Source: Candidatus Dormiibacterota bacterium
Lineage (GTDB): Bacteria > Chloroflexota > Dormibacteria > Aeolococcales > Bog-877
Length of the DNA stretch: 36,764 nucleotides
Reading direction: 5' to 3'
Assembly: GCA_027306595.1 (NCBI GenBank)
Contig: DAHUZI010000042.1
Span: 1 to 36,764, forward strand
The notes below the pieces were generated by a model that searched no databases, had not been told where the DNA came from, and saw nothing but the letters and a program-made list of their open reading frames with translations. This document shows positions 35,379 through 36,764 of the stretch, piece by piece (position 1 is the stretch's first letter; each line of letters opens with the position of its first letter). The translations under genes and the position numbers were made by a program.

Positions 35379-35930
35379 CTAGCCCGCCCGGTGGCGGGCG
35401 GCCAGCGCCGCCAGCGCCCGGTTGAGCTGGAGGACGTCGACGGTCGCCTGACCGAGGAATCCCCACTCCGGCCCCACCACGTGGGCCAGGACCAGATGCC
35501 GGAGCTTCTGGACCGGCAGATGGCGGGCCCGCGCCACCATCCCGACCTGGGCGAGCGCCGCCGCCGGCGAGATCTGCGGGTCGAGGCCGCTGCCGGAGGT
35601 CGTGACCAGGTCAGCGGGCGGGTGGGCGACCCCCAGCCGCCGCCACATCGCCAGCGCCTGCTCCACCTGGCGCACCAGCGCCTGCGAGCGCGGGCCGAGA
35701 TTGGAGCCGCCGCTGGCCATCGGGGTGTCGGGGTCAGGGCGGCCGTGGAACCAGCCCGGCCCGCTCCACGGCTGGCCGATCTCGGTGGAGCCGAAGCGGG
35801 AGAGGGAGCCCTGCGCCTGGGCCGGGAAGATCGCCTGCGCCAGCCCGGTGACGAGGAGGGGATAGGCGAGGCCGCACAGGGCGGTGAGCAGGACGAGCGC
35901 CACCACCGTGCGGCGGAGGTGGACGCGCAT
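35379..35930 (-). CDS. kdpC: Potassium-transporting ATPase subunit C
   Basis: A 183-residue KdpC, the small subunit of the high-affinity K+ P-type ATPase KdpFABC. A single N-terminal transmembrane helix (about 8-30, TVVALVLLTALCGLAYPLLVTGLAQ) is followed by the periplasmic domain. Family motifs include GSTEIGQPW, FHGRPDPDTPMASGGSNLGPRS, PADLVTTSGSGLDPQISPAAALAQ and GFLGQATVDVLQLNRAL. ATG 35930 overlaps the kdpB stop (ATGA), so the subunits are translated together. KdpE encoded at 31442 is the likely activator of this operon. Confidence 0.96.
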   Translation of the reverse strand: MRVHLRRTVVALVLLTALCGLAYPLLVTGLAQAIFPAQAQGSLSRFGSTEIGQPWSGPGWFHGRPDPDTPMASGGSNLGPRSQALVRQVEQALAMWRRLGVAHPPADLVTTSGSGLDPQISPAAALAQVGMVARARHLPVQKLRHLVLAHVVGPEWGFLGQATVDVLQLNRALAALAARHRAG

Positions 35931-36764
35931 CAGTGGAACCCCACCTGGGTGAGGCCGAGGTCGATCAGCTTGATGAAGATGAAGGGGGCGACGATCCCCC
36001 AGGCGCCGTAGATGAGCAGGTTGCGGCGGAGCATGGCGTCGGCATGGACCGGCCGGTAGCGAACCCCCCGCAGCGCCAGCGGGATCAGGGCCACGATCAC
36101 CAGGGCGTTGAAGATCACCGCCGACAGGACCGCGCTGTGGGGGCTGTGGAGCTGCATGATGTTCAGCCCCTTGAGCTGCGGGTAGGTCGCCACGAACAGG
36201 GCCGGGATGATGGCGAAGTACTTGGCGATGTCGTTGGCGATCGAGAAGGTCGTGAGCGAGCCGCGGGTGATGAGCAGCTGCTTGCCGATCTCGACGATTG
36301 TGATGAGCTTCGTCGGGTTCGAGTCGAGGTCGACCATGTTGCCAGCCTCCTTGGCCGCGGTCGTGCCCGTGTTCATGGCCACCCCGACGTCGGCTTGGGC
36401 CAGTGCCGGCGCGTCGTTCGTACCGTCACCGGTCATGGCAACGAGCCGGCCGCCCTCTTGCTCAGCCCGGATCAGCTCCAGCTTGGCCTCGGGCGTCGCC
36501 TCGGCCAGGAAGTCGTCGACACCCGCCTCCTGTGCGATGGCGGCAGCGGTGAGCGGGTTGTCCCCCGTGATCATCACCGTCCGGATCCCCGCCGACCGCA
36601 TCTCGGCGAACCGCTCCTTGATGCCGGTCTTGACGACGTCCTTGAGCTCGATCACGCCGAGGATGTCCGGACCGTCGGTGACGACGAGCGGGGTCCCCCC
36701 CTGCCGGGCGATCCCGTCCACGACCTCGTCGAGGCCCTCGGGCACGGCGCCCCCCTGCTCGCCC
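35930..36764 (-). CDS. kdpB: Potassium-transporting ATPase subunit B, C-terminal part
   Basis: The last 277 residues of KdpB, the P-type ATPase subunit that couples ATP hydrolysis to K+ uptake. Visible are the end of the nucleotide domain ([17 protein letters not shown]), [11 protein letters not shown], the hinge [24 protein letters not shown], and [14 protein letters not shown]. The last three membrane helices follow ([51 protein letters not shown]). The frame is open to the window edge; the DKTGT phosphorylation site and kdpA are outside. The stop overlaps the kdpC start. Confidence 0.97.
   Translation of the reverse strand, partial: GEQGGAVPEGLDEVVDGIARQGGTPLVVTDGPDILGVIELKDVVKTGIKERFAEMRSAGIRTVMITGDNPLTAAAIAQEAGVDDFLAEATPEAKLELIRAEQEGGRLVAMTGDGTNDAPALAQADVGVAMNTGTTAAKEAGNMVDLDSNPTKLITIVEIGKQLLITRGSLTTFSIANDIAKYFAIIPALFVATYPQLKGLNIMQLHSPHSAVLSAVIFNALVIVALIPLALRGVRYRPVHADAMLRRNLLIYGAWGIVAPFIFIKLIDLGLTQVGFH

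Overview
The window is about 36.8 kb of very GC-rich bacterial chromosome. Genes are packed tightly, with many 4-nt ATGA/GTGA/TTGA overlaps and frequent GTG or TTG starts. It combines an F420-type deazaflavin pathway (a fused CofG/CofH FO synthase and a Ddn-family reductase), an AAA/VWA chelatase-like pair of the kind common in Actinobacteria, a LysW-type carrier protein, TadE/TadG pilus proteins and a kdp system. I infer a soil-type, high-GC lineage near Chloroflexota, Candidatus Dormibacterota or Actinomycetota. No rRNA, tRNA, CRISPR array or transposon was recognised.

Region 1 (1-9511, almost all minus strand) reads from the right: AAA ATPase, VWA protein, a DUF1444-like protein, an NlpC/P60 peptidase, a MurD-like ligase, a threonine-synthase-like PLP enzyme, an ATP-grasp ligase and the start of a J-domain protein. 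A 58-residue LysW-type carrier gene (2629-2805) lies in this run on the opposite strand. It overlaps the end of the MurD-like gene and sits head to head with the PLP gene. Two ATP-dependent ligases, a PLP enzyme, a peptidase and a carrier protein together look like an uncharacterised amino-acid or peptide modification system. This is the most interesting part of the window.

Region 2 (9632-13533) holds a dienelactone hydrolase with a good promoter, a secreted protein behind 11-bp-spaced direct repeats, RecJ, and a small membrane protein. The convergent secreted-protein and recJ genes are separated by a near-perfect hairpin.

Region 3 (13487-19449, minus) has an ECF sigma factor translationally coupled to a single-pass, Pro/Lys/Gly-rich putative anti-sigma protein. 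A second protein of the same design follows, then three pilus-type genes (TadG-like, TadE-like with three Ig-like domains, TadE-like).

Region 4 (19547-27276, minus) has FO synthase, an upstream Cys/His-rich unknown protein with a clear promoter, and the purine operon purF-purM-purN-purH, every junction of which is a 4-nt overlap.

Region 5 (27435-32131, plus) has Lon protease and a KdpD/KdpE-like two-component pair whose kinase lacks the usual cytoplasmic KdpD sensor region. Region 6 (32101-36764, minus) has a polytopic membrane protein broken by a frameshift, a gene-poor stretch, a Ddn-family F420-dependent reductase, kdpC and the 3' part of kdpB, which runs off the window.
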